Assembly (NCBI GenBank): GCA_002753225.1
Contig: PDZS01000010.1
Location: forward strand, 1-64,000
DNA length: 64,000 nucleotides
Source of the DNA: Deltaproteobacteria bacterium YD0425bin51
GTDB taxonomy: Bacteria > Desulfobacterota > Desulfobacteria > Desulfobacterales > YD0425bin51
Direction of reading: 5' to 3'
In this document: piece after piece, positions 50,483-59,762 of the stretch
Numbering within the stretch: position 1 is the first letter of the stretch
How the letters are laid out: every line of letters starts with the position of its first letter
Notes under the pieces: generated by a model
The model's database searches: none
Seen by the model: the letters and a program-made list of their open reading frames with translations, nothing else
Told to the model about the DNA's origin: nothing
Translations under genes and position numbers: made by a program

Positions 50483-50874
50483 ATTCCTATAAATAGAAGT
50501 CTTTGTTGTTTAAAATCTATAGCTTCATGCAAGATATTAATCTCAAACTCTTCTCTAATTTCTGGGCAAGTATCATAAACAACCCATCCATTCCTAACTA
50601 TTTCATCAAGAAGTATTAAATTTTTTGTAGTATTAAGAATTAGTACATCAATATCATTTCTTTTAAAAATTTTATTAAAATCATTATAAAGCGAAAGTTT
50701 TATATCAAAATCAGATTCTTTTTTCTTTTTAGAAAGAAAAACAGCAATATCTATATCACTTAATGTAGAGTAATCACCTCTTGCTAAAGAACCAAAAAGA
50801 TATGAAAATATAACCTTGTTTTTATACTTTTCAAAAACAGATAAAAAGTGACTCATTAGACTGTCATGTTTCAA
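50479..50874 (-). CDS. mntA: MntA-like nucleotidyltransferase antitoxin
   Basis: YLFGSLARGDYSTLSDIDIAVFL minimal NTase signature; overlaps hepT. Confidence 0.87.
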   Translation of the reverse strand: MKHDSLMSHFLSVFEKYKNKVIFSYLFGSLARGDYSTLSDIDIAVFLSKKKKESDFDIKLSLYNDFNKIFKRNDIDVLILNTTKNLILLDEIVRNGWVVYDTCPEIREEFEINILHEAIDFKQQRLLFIGI

Positions 50875-52207
50875 TTCCTGACACCTGAATATTACATAAT
50901 CTCAATTGTTTCTTTAATGCAGATTGTGCTGTCTGTTCTCCGTGAATAAGCTTTACTAATTTGGGGTTAATGGCTCTTGCCCATTCAATTAGTCCTGGTT
51001 GATCTGCATGACCTGAATACCCAGTTAATTGATGAACTGACGCTTTGTTTGTATAGGACTTCCCATCTATTAGAACAGATCTGTCAGATTTGTCTTTATT
51101 GGTTAGAATTTCTCTTCCTGTTGTTCCTTTTGCCTGATAACCAACGAACAAAATATCTGTTTTTGGGTTATTTAAACCTGTTTTAAGATGATCAATTATT
51201 CGTCCACCGTTGCACATGCCGCTCCCTGCTACTATAATAGCTGGGCTTGAAATATCCATAAGCTTAATATGGTCAGCATGGTTTTCTACACCATATAAGG
51301 ATTTGAATTTTATAGGATGATCCCCCTTTTGAAGTAATTCTTTTGCCTCTTTGTCCCAGTATTCTGAAAGACTGGAATATATCTCAGTAATCCTAAGTCC
51401 TAAGGGAGAATCAATGAAAACAGGAATGGGAGTCTTAGAATTCAAAAATGGGAATCCCGGGTCTAAAAAGAGACGATCCATTTCATAGATTAACTCCTGA
51501 ACCCTGCCTAGTGCAAAAGCTGGGATTAGAACTTTACCTTTGTCAGACAATGCTTTGATTAGGACATTGCCAAGCTTTTGAACTCTAAGAGTTCTGTCTT
51601 CATGTGTCTTGTCACCATAGGTAGATTCCATAATAAGTAAATCGCATGGTTCTGGAATGTCTGGGTCTGGAAGAATTGGAGTGTTTTTTGCCCCTAAATC
51701 ACCGGAAAAGACTATATTGAAACCATCAGGTAACTCAAAGCGAATCCAGCATGAACCAAGAATATGCCCTGCCCTTCCAAATTTGAATTTAATTCCTTTT
51801 CGAAGATCGAAAGACTCCTGATATTCAAATCCCCATGATAGTTGTTCTATATCAGAAAGAATTTTTGCAGCTTCATCTCTAGAAAGATCAGAAAAATTTA
51901 ATGCATCTTGTAGCATTAATGGCAGCAATGCCTGGGTTGCATGAGTGCATATTATTTCTCCCTTAAATCCGTTTTGAATAAGTTCTGGTACACGACCAAT
52001 ATGATCAATGTGAGCATGTGTAAGAAATAGGAAATTGATATCTGAAGGTTTTACAGGCCACTGATTTATGGGAACTAATGTTTCTGAGCCTTGTGTAATT
52101 CCGCAATCGATTAAAATGTTTAATCCTTGCACCTGAAGGAGGTGGCAGGAACCTGTGACAGAGTGTTCAGCTCCGAGATGGGTGATCTTAGAGTTTATAT
52201 TTGGCAT
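50864..52207 (-). CDS. MBL-fold metallo-hydrolase with beta-CASP/RMMBL domains (RNase/CPSF73-like)
   Basis: FLTHAHIDHIGRVPEL; GRAGHILGSCWI; SGDLGAKNTPIL; STYGDKTHED; SGMCNGGRIIDHLK; YSGHADQPGLIEW. Confidence 0.92.
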   Translation of the reverse strand: MPNINSKITHLGAEHSVTGSCHLLQVQGLNILIDCGITQGSETLVPINQWPVKPSDINFLFLTHAHIDHIGRVPELIQNGFKGEIICTHATQALLPLMLQDALNFSDLSRDEAAKILSDIEQLSWGFEYQESFDLRKGIKFKFGRAGHILGSCWIRFELPDGFNIVFSGDLGAKNTPILPDPDIPEPCDLLIMESTYGDKTHEDRTLRVQKLGNVLIKALSDKGKVLIPAFALGRVQELIYEMDRLFLDPGFPFLNSKTPIPVFIDSPLGLRITEIYSSLSEYWDKEAKELLQKGDHPIKFKSLYGVENHADHIKLMDISSPAIIVAGSGMCNGGRIIDHLKTGLNNPKTDILFVGYQAKGTTGREILTNKDKSDRSVLIDGKSYTNKASVHQLTGYSGHADQPGLIEWARAINPKLVKLIHGEQTAQSALKKQLRLCNIQVSGIET

Positions 52208-52358
52208 TAGTATGTTTCCTTTTGTGCAAAGGTATATAAGTAAGTAAAAACAAAAATAGCATTCAAATAAACTTATTTCAAGATATCATAATAGAATTTG
52301 ATGAAAATTTGTATTTTCTTCAAAACAGCTTCTAAATAGCCTTCTAAAAGTTAAGTTT

Positions 52359-52883
52359 CTAAACTTTATCCATAAATACATCTGAATATATCTTTTTAAC
52401 TGTTTCTATTGGTAGAAATAGTTCTAATGGATGATCTGGTAAAGGAATAAAGCCAAATTTTAGATAATAGTCTTTTACGATATTATCTTTAGCATCTACA
52501 AATAGTCCTACAATTCCAATATGTTCAGAAATAGCTACAACTCTCTTAATTGCATTTATAATCATATGTTTACCTAACCCTTGCTTTTGCTGTACTTTAG
52601 TAACAGCTAACCGTCCTATCTTAGCTGCAGGGAGGTTTCCTTTATATTTCTTAGCAAATTTTTGAGGAAGTTTTTCAGCATTAAGTTCAAAAATAGCCAG
52701 AGTATAATAACCTAAAATTTCTTCAGGAGAATTTTTTTCAACTAATACGAATGTGCGAGAGAGTCCTTTTTTAAGATTTTGATGTGCCAGATTATTGAGA
52801 AACTCATTTAACTTTTTATTTCCACAATCAAATCCAGCTCTATTATGTGATCGATTTAGGTTTTCAAACCTAATCATTACCAA
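52359..52883 (-). CDS. GNAT toxin of TacT/AtaT type
   Basis: FDCGNKKLNEFLNNLA; AAKIGRLAVTKVQQKQGLGKHMIINAIKR; DNIVKDYYLKFGFIPL. Confidence 0.88.
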   Translation of the reverse strand: MVMIRFENLNRSHNRAGFDCGNKKLNEFLNNLAHQNLKKGLSRTFVLVEKNSPEEILGYYTLAIFELNAEKLPQKFAKKYKGNLPAAKIGRLAVTKVQQKQGLGKHMIINAIKRVVAISEHIGIVGLFVDAKDNIVKDYYLKFGFIPLPDHPLELFLPIETVKKIYSDVFMDKV

Positions 52884-53145
52884 ACTCCATTTTATAAACT
52901 TGAGCAGCTTTTAATATTTCTTCATTGGGTTTAGGAGGATTTTCCATTGCTTCAAAGAATACCTCTGCATCCTTTAATGTAAGGTTTAAAATTCTCTCCT
53001 GTTCTAAAACAGTATTGGCTTTATCTAATGCAGATTGAACAATAAACTGATTTAACGTTGCTCCCAACAACTCTGCTGCCTTAGATAGTTTTTCATGGAC
53101 ATGGCGTGGCATTCTAGTTTGAAATCTTTTTTCCATTATCAGCAT
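52870..53145 (-). CDS. DUF1778 (TacA/AtaR-type) antitoxin
   Basis: RMPRHVHEKLSKAAELLGATLNQFIVQSALDKANTVLEQERILNLTLKDAEVFFEAMENPPKPNEEI; overlaps GNAT gene. Confidence 0.9.
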   Translation of the reverse strand: MLIMEKRFQTRMPRHVHEKLSKAAELLGATLNQFIVQSALDKANTVLEQERILNLTLKDAEVFFEAMENPPKPNEEILKAAQVYKMEFGND

Positions 53146-53272
53146 AAGACCTCCTCATCTTGGCTGAATTATTTTTATATAGAATAACAATAGCATGCTT
53201 GTGCCAAAATGACAATTTTATACTTCTCAATAAAGAATAAAATAGGAAAAAAGAGTTTTTAGGGAAGGAAAT

Positions 53273-53300
53273 AAAAAAAGGATTAGATGTTCTAATCCTT
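53273..53300 (-). terminator. Rho-independent terminator downstream of tRNA-Asp
   Basis: Minus strand: GGATTAGA-ACA-TCTAATCC followed by a run of T (53274-53279). Confidence 0.8.
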
Positions 53301-53312
53301 TGAATTTTCTAA

Positions 53313-53387
53313 CGGGGACGACGGGGTTCGAACCCGTGACCTTCGACGTGACAGGCCGACGTTCTAACCAAACTGAACTACGCCCCC
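53313..53387 (-). tRNA. tRNA-Asp (GTC)
   Basis: GGGGGCGTAGTTCAGTTTGGTTAGAACGTCGGCCTGTCACGTCGAAGGTCACGGGTTCGAACCCCGTCGTCCCCG; anticodon loop CTGTCAC. Confidence 0.95.
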
Positions 53388-53396
53388 AAAAAACAA

Positions 53397-53469
53397 TAGG
53401 CGAAACAGGGATTGAACCTGTGACCCTCGGCTTGTAAGGCCGATGCTCTCCCAGCTGAGCTATTCGCCC
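53397..53469 (-). tRNA. tRNA-Val (TAC)
   Basis: GGGCGAATAGCTCAGCTGGGAGAGCATCGGCCTTACAAGCCGAGGGTCACAGGTTCAATCCCTGTTTCGCCTA; anticodon loop CTTACAA. Confidence 0.95.
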
Positions 53470-53526
53470 GATTTTTATGAGTATTATCCTAACAACTAAA
53501 TTTTGATTTGTCAAACTAAAATTTAG

Positions 53527-55986
53527 CTAATTTAACGATGTACTTAAAATAGTTGGTGTTGTCTGCGATTTTATCTCACTTGCCATTATTTCAAAAGGAA
53601 TATTCTCTTTTTCGTCAAAAAGAGTCTCGTTTTCTTTTAGAATTAGAGCATGTGTTAAAACTTCATCCATATGTGTTACTGTAATAATTTCTATTTGAGC
53701 AGATACAGTAACAGGAATATCTTTTAGATCTTTTTCATTATCTTTAGGTATTATTACCTTTTTTATTCCTCCTCTATGGGCTGCTAGAATTTTTTCTTTT
53801 AGCCCTCCTATTGGAAGAACACGACCACGCAATGTTATTTCTCCTGTCATTGCTACATCTCTAAAAACTGGCTTTTTTGTCAAAGCTGAGATAATAGAAG
53901 TACACATTGATATCCCTGCTGATGGTCCATCTTTTGGAATAGCACCTTCTGGAAGATGAATATGAAGATCTAATTTTTTGTAAAATTTATTATCTATCAT
54001 TAATCTATCAGCACGAGATCTAACATAGCTTACAGCCGCTCTTGCTGACTCTTTCATTACATCGCCCAGTTTACCAGTTATTATAACCTCTCCTCTTCCC
54101 GGCATTGGAAGAGTTTCAATGGCAAGTAATTCTCCACCTACCTGTGTCCATGCAAGCCCTGTTACTAAGCCAATATAATCTTTTTCTTCTAGTTGACTCT
54201 GTTTAAAGTGAGGAGGACCTAGATGTTTTTCAATCAAATCTGGTGCTATTTGCAATGCATGAAAATCATTTTTATTTTTTACCATTTCATGAGCTGTTTT
54301 TCTGCATATAGTTGCTATTTCACGTTCAAGATTTCTTACACCTGCTTCACGAGTGTACTCACGTATAACTCTTAGAATAGAATCATCTAAAAATTCGATA
54401 TTTTTACCTTCTAATCCGTTTGCTTTTATCTGTTTTGGAACAAGAAAAATTTTTGCGATATTTAGCTTTTCTTCTTCTGTATAACCTGAAAGCCTGATAA
54501 TTTCCATTCTATCTTGTAGAGGAAGAGGAATATCTGGCAATGTATTTGCTGTTGTAATAAAAAGAATATCTGAAAGATCGTAATCAATATCTAGGTAATG
54601 ATCATTAAAGCTGTAATTTTGTTCAGGATCTAATACTTCAAGGAGGGCTGCTGATGGATCTCCTCTGAAATCCATACTCATTTTATCCACTTCATCAAGG
54701 CAGAAAACAGGATTATTCGTTCCAACTTTTTTAAGAGATTGGACAATTTTACCAGGCATTGCGCCAATATATGTACGTCTATGTCCTCTTATTTCAGCCT
54801 CATCTCTTACTCCTCCTAGAGATAATCTTACAAATTTTCTTCCTGTAGCTTTAGCAACAGATTTAGCTAGAGAAGTTTTCCCAACACCAGGAGGTCCTAC
54901 AAAGCAGAGAATAGGTCCTTTTACTTTTTTCATTAATGATTGAACAGCAAGATATTCTAAAATTCGTTCTTTAGGTTTTTCTAATCCATAGTGATCTTCT
55001 TCTAGATTTTTTTCAGCTTCTTTAATGTCATCTCTTATTTTGCTTTTTTCATACCATGGAAGACTAATAAGCCATTCAATATAATTTCGTACAACTGTTG
55101 CTTCAGCAGACAATGGAGTCATCATCTTTAGCTTCTTTAACTCCTGTCTTACTTTTGTCAGACATTCCTTGGACATTTTTTTTCTTTTAATCCGCTTATC
55201 CAGATCATCCATGTCTGCTGTATCTTCCTCAACACCCATCTCTTTTTTTATTGCTCTTATCTGCTCATTGAGATAGTAATTTTTTTGAGTTTTCTGCATT
55301 TGATCTGAAACACGGGTTTTTATATTTTGCTCTACTTTATATATTTCTATTTCACTTTTAATAAGCTGTAGGAGCAAATTAAGCCTTTCTGTTAATTGAA
55401 AAGACTCAAGTAATCTTTGTTTGTCAGTAATTTTAAAATTAAAATGGGCTGAAACTGTATCAGCTAGCTGGTTAGGGTTGGATATAGATGATACATTATT
55501 TAGGAGATCTTTTGATATGCTTTTATTTAAATTTGCATATTCTGCAAAGCTTTCTGTTATAGCTCTTGCAATTGCAATGTCTTTTGATGTTACTACTTTA
55601 GGTTCATCAATGGGCTGTACTTCTACTTGAAAAAAAAGTTCATTTGGAACAAACTGCATTATTTTAGCTCTATATTTACCTTCAACCAGTACTTTAACTG
55701 AACTATCAGGGAGTCTGAGAAGCTGCAAAATAGTTCCAACAGTTCCAACTAGACATAAATCTTCTTTTCGAGGAGTATCAACACCAGGTTTCCTTTGGGT
55801 GGCTAAGAATACATTTTTATCTTTGTTCATTGCGTCAGCAAGTGCATGAACAGATTTTGATCTCGCGGCGAATAGAGGCGCAACCATATTAGGAAAAACA
55901 ACGATATCTCGCAAGGGTAAGAGAGGTAAAACAATCTTTGCGGAATAACTATCATCCTGTCTAAATATTTTAGGTATATTAATCAT
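53527..55986 (-). CDS. lon: ATP-dependent protease La
   Basis: LPLLPLRDIVVFPNMVAPLF; GPPGVGKTSLAKSVAKATGRKFVRLSLGGVRDEAEIRGHRRTYIGAMPG; PKDGPSAGISM. Confidence 0.97.
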   Translation of the reverse strand: MINIPKIFRQDDSYSAKIVLPLLPLRDIVVFPNMVAPLFAARSKSVHALADAMNKDKNVFLATQRKPGVDTPRKEDLCLVGTVGTILQLLRLPDSSVKVLVEGKYRAKIMQFVPNELFFQVEVQPIDEPKVVTSKDIAIARAITESFAEYANLNKSISKDLLNNVSSISNPNQLADTVSAHFNFKITDKQRLLESFQLTERLNLLLQLIKSEIEIYKVEQNIKTRVSDQMQKTQKNYYLNEQIRAIKKEMGVEEDTADMDDLDKRIKRKKMSKECLTKVRQELKKLKMMTPLSAEATVVRNYIEWLISLPWYEKSKIRDDIKEAEKNLEEDHYGLEKPKERILEYLAVQSLMKKVKGPILCFVGPPGVGKTSLAKSVAKATGRKFVRLSLGGVRDEAEIRGHRRTYIGAMPGKIVQSLKKVGTNNPVFCLDEVDKMSMDFRGDPSAALLEVLDPEQNYSFNDHYLDIDYDLSDILFITTANTLPDIPLPLQDRMEIIRLSGYTEEEKLNIAKIFLVPKQIKANGLEGKNIEFLDDSILRVIREYTREAGVRNLEREIATICRKTAHEMVKNKNDFHALQIAPDLIEKHLGPPHFKQSQLEEKDYIGLVTGLAWTQVGGELLAIETLPMPGRGEVIITGKLGDVMKESARAAVSYVRSRADRLMIDNKFYKKLDLHIHLPEGAIPKDGPSAGISMCTSIISALTKKPVFRDVAMTGEITLRGRVLPIGGLKEKILAAHRGGIKKVIIPKDNEKDLKDIPVTVSAQIEIITVTHMDEVLTHALILKENETLFDEKENIPFEIMASEIKSQTTPTILSTSLN

Positions 55987-55997
55987 ATTTTTTTCTC

Positions 55998-57242
55998 TTA
56001 TGCCTGCATTTTATTTTGCTCATAAAGAAGAATAGGCTCTTCTTTATTAAGGACAACATCTTCACCTATGACACATTCTTTTACATTTTGAAGAGAAGGG
56101 AGGTGATACATTATATCAAGCATACAATTTTCTAATATAGCACGCAGACCTCTTGCTCCGGATTTCCTCTTAATTCCTTCTTTTGCAACAGCTACAAGCG
56201 CACTATCTGTTATCCTTAAATTTACTCCTTCCATTTCAAAAAGCCTTTTAAACTGCTTAATTAAAGCATTTTTAGGCTCTTTAAGTATTCTAATCAATGA
56301 CTCTTCTGTTAATTCGTCTAATGTTGCAATAACTGGCAAACGTCCTACAAATTCAGGAATCATTCCAAATTTAATAAGATCTTCTGGCTGAACTAGTCTT
56401 AGAAGTTCTCCTATTTTCTTTTCCTCTTTTTTTATCAATTTTGCGCCAAACCCCATTGTTGAACCGCCTAAACGACGCTGGATAATCTGCTCAAGACCTG
56501 AGAATGTTCCACCGCAAATAAATAATATATTTGTAGTGTCTATTCTGATAAAATCCTGCTGAGGATGCTTTCTTCCCCCTTTTGGTGGAACATTTGCAGT
56601 TGTTCCTTCAATAATTTTAAGCAGAGCCTGTTGTACCCCTTCACCGGATACATCTCGAGTTATAGAAGGGTTATCACCTTTTCTTGCAATTTTATCTATC
56701 TCATCAATATAAACAATGCCACGTTTAGCTCTTTCTGCATCATAATCAGCATTTTGGAGTAATGCTAAAATAATATTTTCTACATCTTCTCCTACATATC
56801 CTGCTTCAGTTAAAGTCGTTGCATCTGCTATTGTGAAAGGAACATTTAAAAATTTAGCAAGGGTTTGAGCAAGTAATGTTTTTCCACTTCCTGTTGGACC
56901 TATGAGTAGAATGTTACTTTTTTGAATTTCAACATCCCCTGCATTCCATGAAGAATCAATTCTTTTATAATGATTATAAACTGCAACAGATAGAGTCTTT
57001 TTTGCTCCTTCTTGCTCTATCACATATTCGTCAAGCATTTCTTTGATCTGTTTTGGGACAAAAACACGATTTATCTCTCTCTTATCTTTTTCACTTTCTT
57101 CAGCAATAATCTCAGCGCAAAGCACAACACACTCATCGCATATATAAACAGCAGGACCTGCTATTAATTTTCTTACTTCTCTTTGATTTTTACCGCAAAA
57201 TGAACAGAAGAGATTATCGTTAGAATCCCCTTTCCTTGACAT
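55998..57242 (-). CDS. clpX: ClpX ATPase subunit
   Basis: [51 protein letters not shown]. Confidence 0.97.
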   Translation of the reverse strand: MSRKGDSNDNLFCSFCGKNQREVRKLIAGPAVYICDECVVLCAEIIAEESEKDKREINRVFVPKQIKEMLDEYVIEQEGAKKTLSVAVYNHYKRIDSSWNAGDVEIQKSNILLIGPTGSGKTLLAQTLAKFLNVPFTIADATTLTEAGYVGEDVENIILALLQNADYDAERAKRGIVYIDEIDKIARKGDNPSITRDVSGEGVQQALLKIIEGTTANVPPKGGRKHPQQDFIRIDTTNILFICGGTFSGLEQIIQRRLGGSTMGFGAKLIKKEEKKIGELLRLVQPEDLIKFGMIPEFVGRLPVIATLDELTEESLIRILKEPKNALIKQFKRLFEMEGVNLRITDSALVAVAKEGIKRKSGARGLRAILENCMLDIMYHLPSLQNVKECVIGEDVVLNKEEPILLYEQNKMQA

Positions 57243-57244
57243 CT

Positions 57245-57865
57245 TTATTTCCTCCCCATTGCGGCATCTATTAAATCCAAATCAGACCTATGTGCCATTA
57301 CATGATCAATAATGCCATAATTTTGGGCTTCATTTGCTGTCATGAAATAATCACGATCTGTATCTGACTGAATTTGTTCTAAATTTTTATTTGTATGGAA
57401 GGAAATGATTTTGTTTAAAGAATCTTTCATACGAAGAATCTCTTTTGCCTGGATTGCAATATCAGATGCCTGTCCTTGAAAGCCTCCCATTGGCTGATGA
57501 ATAAGAATGCGGGAGTTTGGAAGAGAGTAACGTTTATTTTTTGCTCCAGCAGTTAAAAGCACAGCGCCCATGCTAGCTGCTTGCCCAATACATACAGTTG
57601 CTATATCAGGCTTTATATACTGCATAGTATCATATATTGCAAGTCCGGCTGTAACTAAACCTCCAGGAGAGTTTATGTAAAAATTAATATCTTTATCAGG
57701 ATCTTCAGATTCCAAAAAAAGGAACTGGGCTATCAAAAGATTTGCTACTTCTTCGTTTATAGCAGTACCTAAAAATACTATCCTATCTCTTAAGAGCCTT
57801 GAATATATATCATAAGCTCTCTCTCCTCTGCTGCTTTGGTCTATAACTATAGGTACAAGTGGCAC
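57245..57865 (-). CDS. clpP: ClpP protease subunit
   Basis: [59 protein letters not shown]. Confidence 0.97.
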   Translation of the reverse strand: MPLVPIVIDQSSRGERAYDIYSRLLRDRIVFLGTAINEEVANLLIAQFLFLESEDPDKDINFYINSPGGLVTAGLAIYDTMQYIKPDIATVCIGQAASMGAVLLTAGAKNKRYSLPNSRILIHQPMGGFQGQASDIAIQAKEILRMKDSLNKIISFHTNKNLEQIQSDTDRDYFMTANEAQNYGIIDHVMAHRSDLDLIDAAMGRK

Positions 57866-57880
57866 AATAAATCTCCTTTT

Positions 57881-59203
57881 CTAAATCTCTTCAGTTGCAC
57901 TTTGACTAATTATAAGATCAAGCGCCTTTTTTTCAAGTAATGTATGTTTAAAATATTCTAAGCTTGATTCATTAGTTTTATAATATTTTTTTATTTCATC
58001 TATGGGTGTTCCGATCAATTTCGCCATATCATTCATACCCTTATCTATTTCTTCATCTGAAAGCTCTATTTTTTCTTGCTCAATGAGCTTATCCAAAATT
58101 AAAAACCTGCGCGCTTTTGCTTCAGCAAGCGGTCGGTATTGGGTTTTAAATTTTTCCATGTCAGGGAACATTTTTTCAATAGGAATATTATTTGTTTGGC
58201 TAACTTGCTCTACTTCTGCCATAATAGAGGATAATTCATATTCTATTAGGAGATCTGGAACTTCAAATTCTGTTTTCTTAAGTAATGCTTCAAAAATTTG
58301 CTCTTTTTGTTCTTGCTCAACCCTCTTAGCATAACCTAATGTTAGGTTGTCTGTTATTGCTTTTTTCAAATCTTCCAATGTTTCATATTTACCAAGAGAT
58401 TTAGCCAGATTATCATTTATTTCAGGAAGTTCTTCTGCTCTAATTTCTTTAAGAGTAACATGGAAATTAATATCTAAATTTGCTAATTTTTTATTAGTAT
58501 GATCTTCAGGGAAGTGAATATTCATCTCTTTTTTTTCGCCGCGTTTCAGACCTATTAAAGACGAATCAAATTCTTTTGAAATAGAACCATCTCCAATTTT
58601 TAATGTAAAATTTTTTGTATTTTGGGTTTCTTCATATGGTGTGCCATCTTTAAAGCCTTCATAGTCAATTATAGCATAGTCACCGTCTCTAAGTTCCCTG
58701 TCTTCTTCTACTAGTATGTATTTAGCTAAATTTTTCTGAAGCATCTTTATTTGGACGTCAATCTCTTCGTCCTTAATTTCATATTTGCTCTTCTTTAAGG
58801 ATAATCCTTTAAAATCAATATTTGCAATTTCAGGATTTATTTCTATAGTTGCATCAAATTTATAAGGAGCATTTTCATCTAAAAGTGGAGGATTTATACG
58901 GGGTTGACCAATAAATTTAAAATTAGTTTCCTTTAAAGCCTCTATAATAGATGTCTGGATTAATTTATTCGCCACATCTGCAGTAACATCATTTTTATAT
59001 ATTTTTTCAATTACTGATCTTGGTGCTTTTCCGGATCTAAATCCTTTTATTTTTGCTGTCTTTTTAATCTCTCCATAGGCTCTATCTAATTCTTTAACAA
59101 CATCTTCTTTCGGGATTTCAATATGTAGCACTTTTTTTACAGTGCTTACATGTTCAACATTAAATTGCATAATAATCCTTTCAAATAAATTCAAATACCA
59201 CAT
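57881..59203 (-). CDS. tig: Trigger factor (ATG near 59170 more likely than 59203)
   Basis: MQFNVEHVSTVKKVLHIEIPKEDVVKELDRAYGEIKKTAKIKGFRSGKAPRSVIEK; next to clpP. Confidence 0.93.
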   Translation of the reverse strand: MWYLNLFERIIMQFNVEHVSTVKKVLHIEIPKEDVVKELDRAYGEIKKTAKIKGFRSGKAPRSVIEKIYKNDVTADVANKLIQTSIIEALKETNFKFIGQPRINPPLLDENAPYKFDATIEINPEIANIDFKGLSLKKSKYEIKDEEIDVQIKMLQKNLAKYILVEEDRELRDGDYAIIDYEGFKDGTPYEETQNTKNFTLKIGDGSISKEFDSSLIGLKRGEKKEMNIHFPEDHTNKKLANLDINFHVTLKEIRAEELPEINDNLAKSLGKYETLEDLKKAITDNLTLGYAKRVEQEQKEQIFEALLKKTEFEVPDLLIEYELSSIMAEVEQVSQTNNIPIEKMFPDMEKFKTQYRPLAEAKARRFLILDKLIEQEKIELSDEEIDKGMNDMAKLIGTPIDEIKKYYKTNESSLEYFKHTLLEKKALDLIISQSATEEI

Positions 59204-59210
59204 GAAGTAA

Positions 59211-59294
59211 TGCGAGAGGGGAGACTTGAACTCCCACTCTATTGCTAGAGCTGGATCCTAAGTCCAGTGCGTCTACCAATTCCGCCACTCTCGC
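59211..59294 (-). tRNA. tRNA-Leu (TAG)
   Basis: GCGAGAGTGGCGGAATTGGTAGACGCACTGGACTTAGGATCCAGCTCTAGCAATAGAGTGGGAGTTCAAGTCTCCCCTCTCGCA; long variable arm; anticodon loop CTTAGGA. Confidence 0.95.
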
Positions 59295-59443
59295 AAAAAA
59301 ATATATAATATCATTATTAAATTAAAAATCATAATAATATATCAAAGATTTTGAGTGTCAAGTAAAATCAAGTTAATATCTCATTGATTTTGTAATATCC
59401 TGTTGTATAATAAATAAAAAAGTAATATTTAGGAGTCTTTTAT

Positions 59444-59758
59444 ATGAGCATGAATGAACTGGAAACAGAAGAAGAAATAGAAACAACAACTGAAGAAGAA
59501 ATTAAGGAACCTCCAAGATATAAAGTTCTGCTTTTAAATGATGATTATACTACAATGGATTTTGTGATTGAGATACTAATAACAGTATTTAGAAAATCTT
59601 TTGCTGAAGCTACAAAAATTATGTTAAATGTTCATAAAAATGGTGTTGGAATTTGCGGTGTATATCCATATGAGGTTGCTGAAACAAAAGTAGCAATTGT
59701 ACATGCTACAGCTCAGGATAGAGGTTTCCCATTAAGATGTACAATAGAGAAAGAGTAA
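59444..59758 (+). CDS. clpS: ClpS adaptor protein
   Basis: EPPRYKVLLLNDDYTTMDFVIEILITVF; GVYPYEVAETKV. Confidence 0.95.
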   Translation: MSMNELETEEEIETTTEEEIKEPPRYKVLLLNDDYTTMDFVIEILITVFRKSFAEATKIMLNVHKNGVGICGVYPYEVAETKVAIVHATAQDRGFPLRCTIEKE

Positions 59759-59762
59759 TAAT

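Noticed and set aside
53227-53514. 95-aa minus-strand ORF (GRIAQLGEHRPYKPRVTGSIPVSPIVFWGRSSVWLERRPVTSKVTGSNPVVPV)
   Set aside because: It is a conceptual translation of the tRNA-Val and tRNA-Asp genes, a well-known spurious ORF type.
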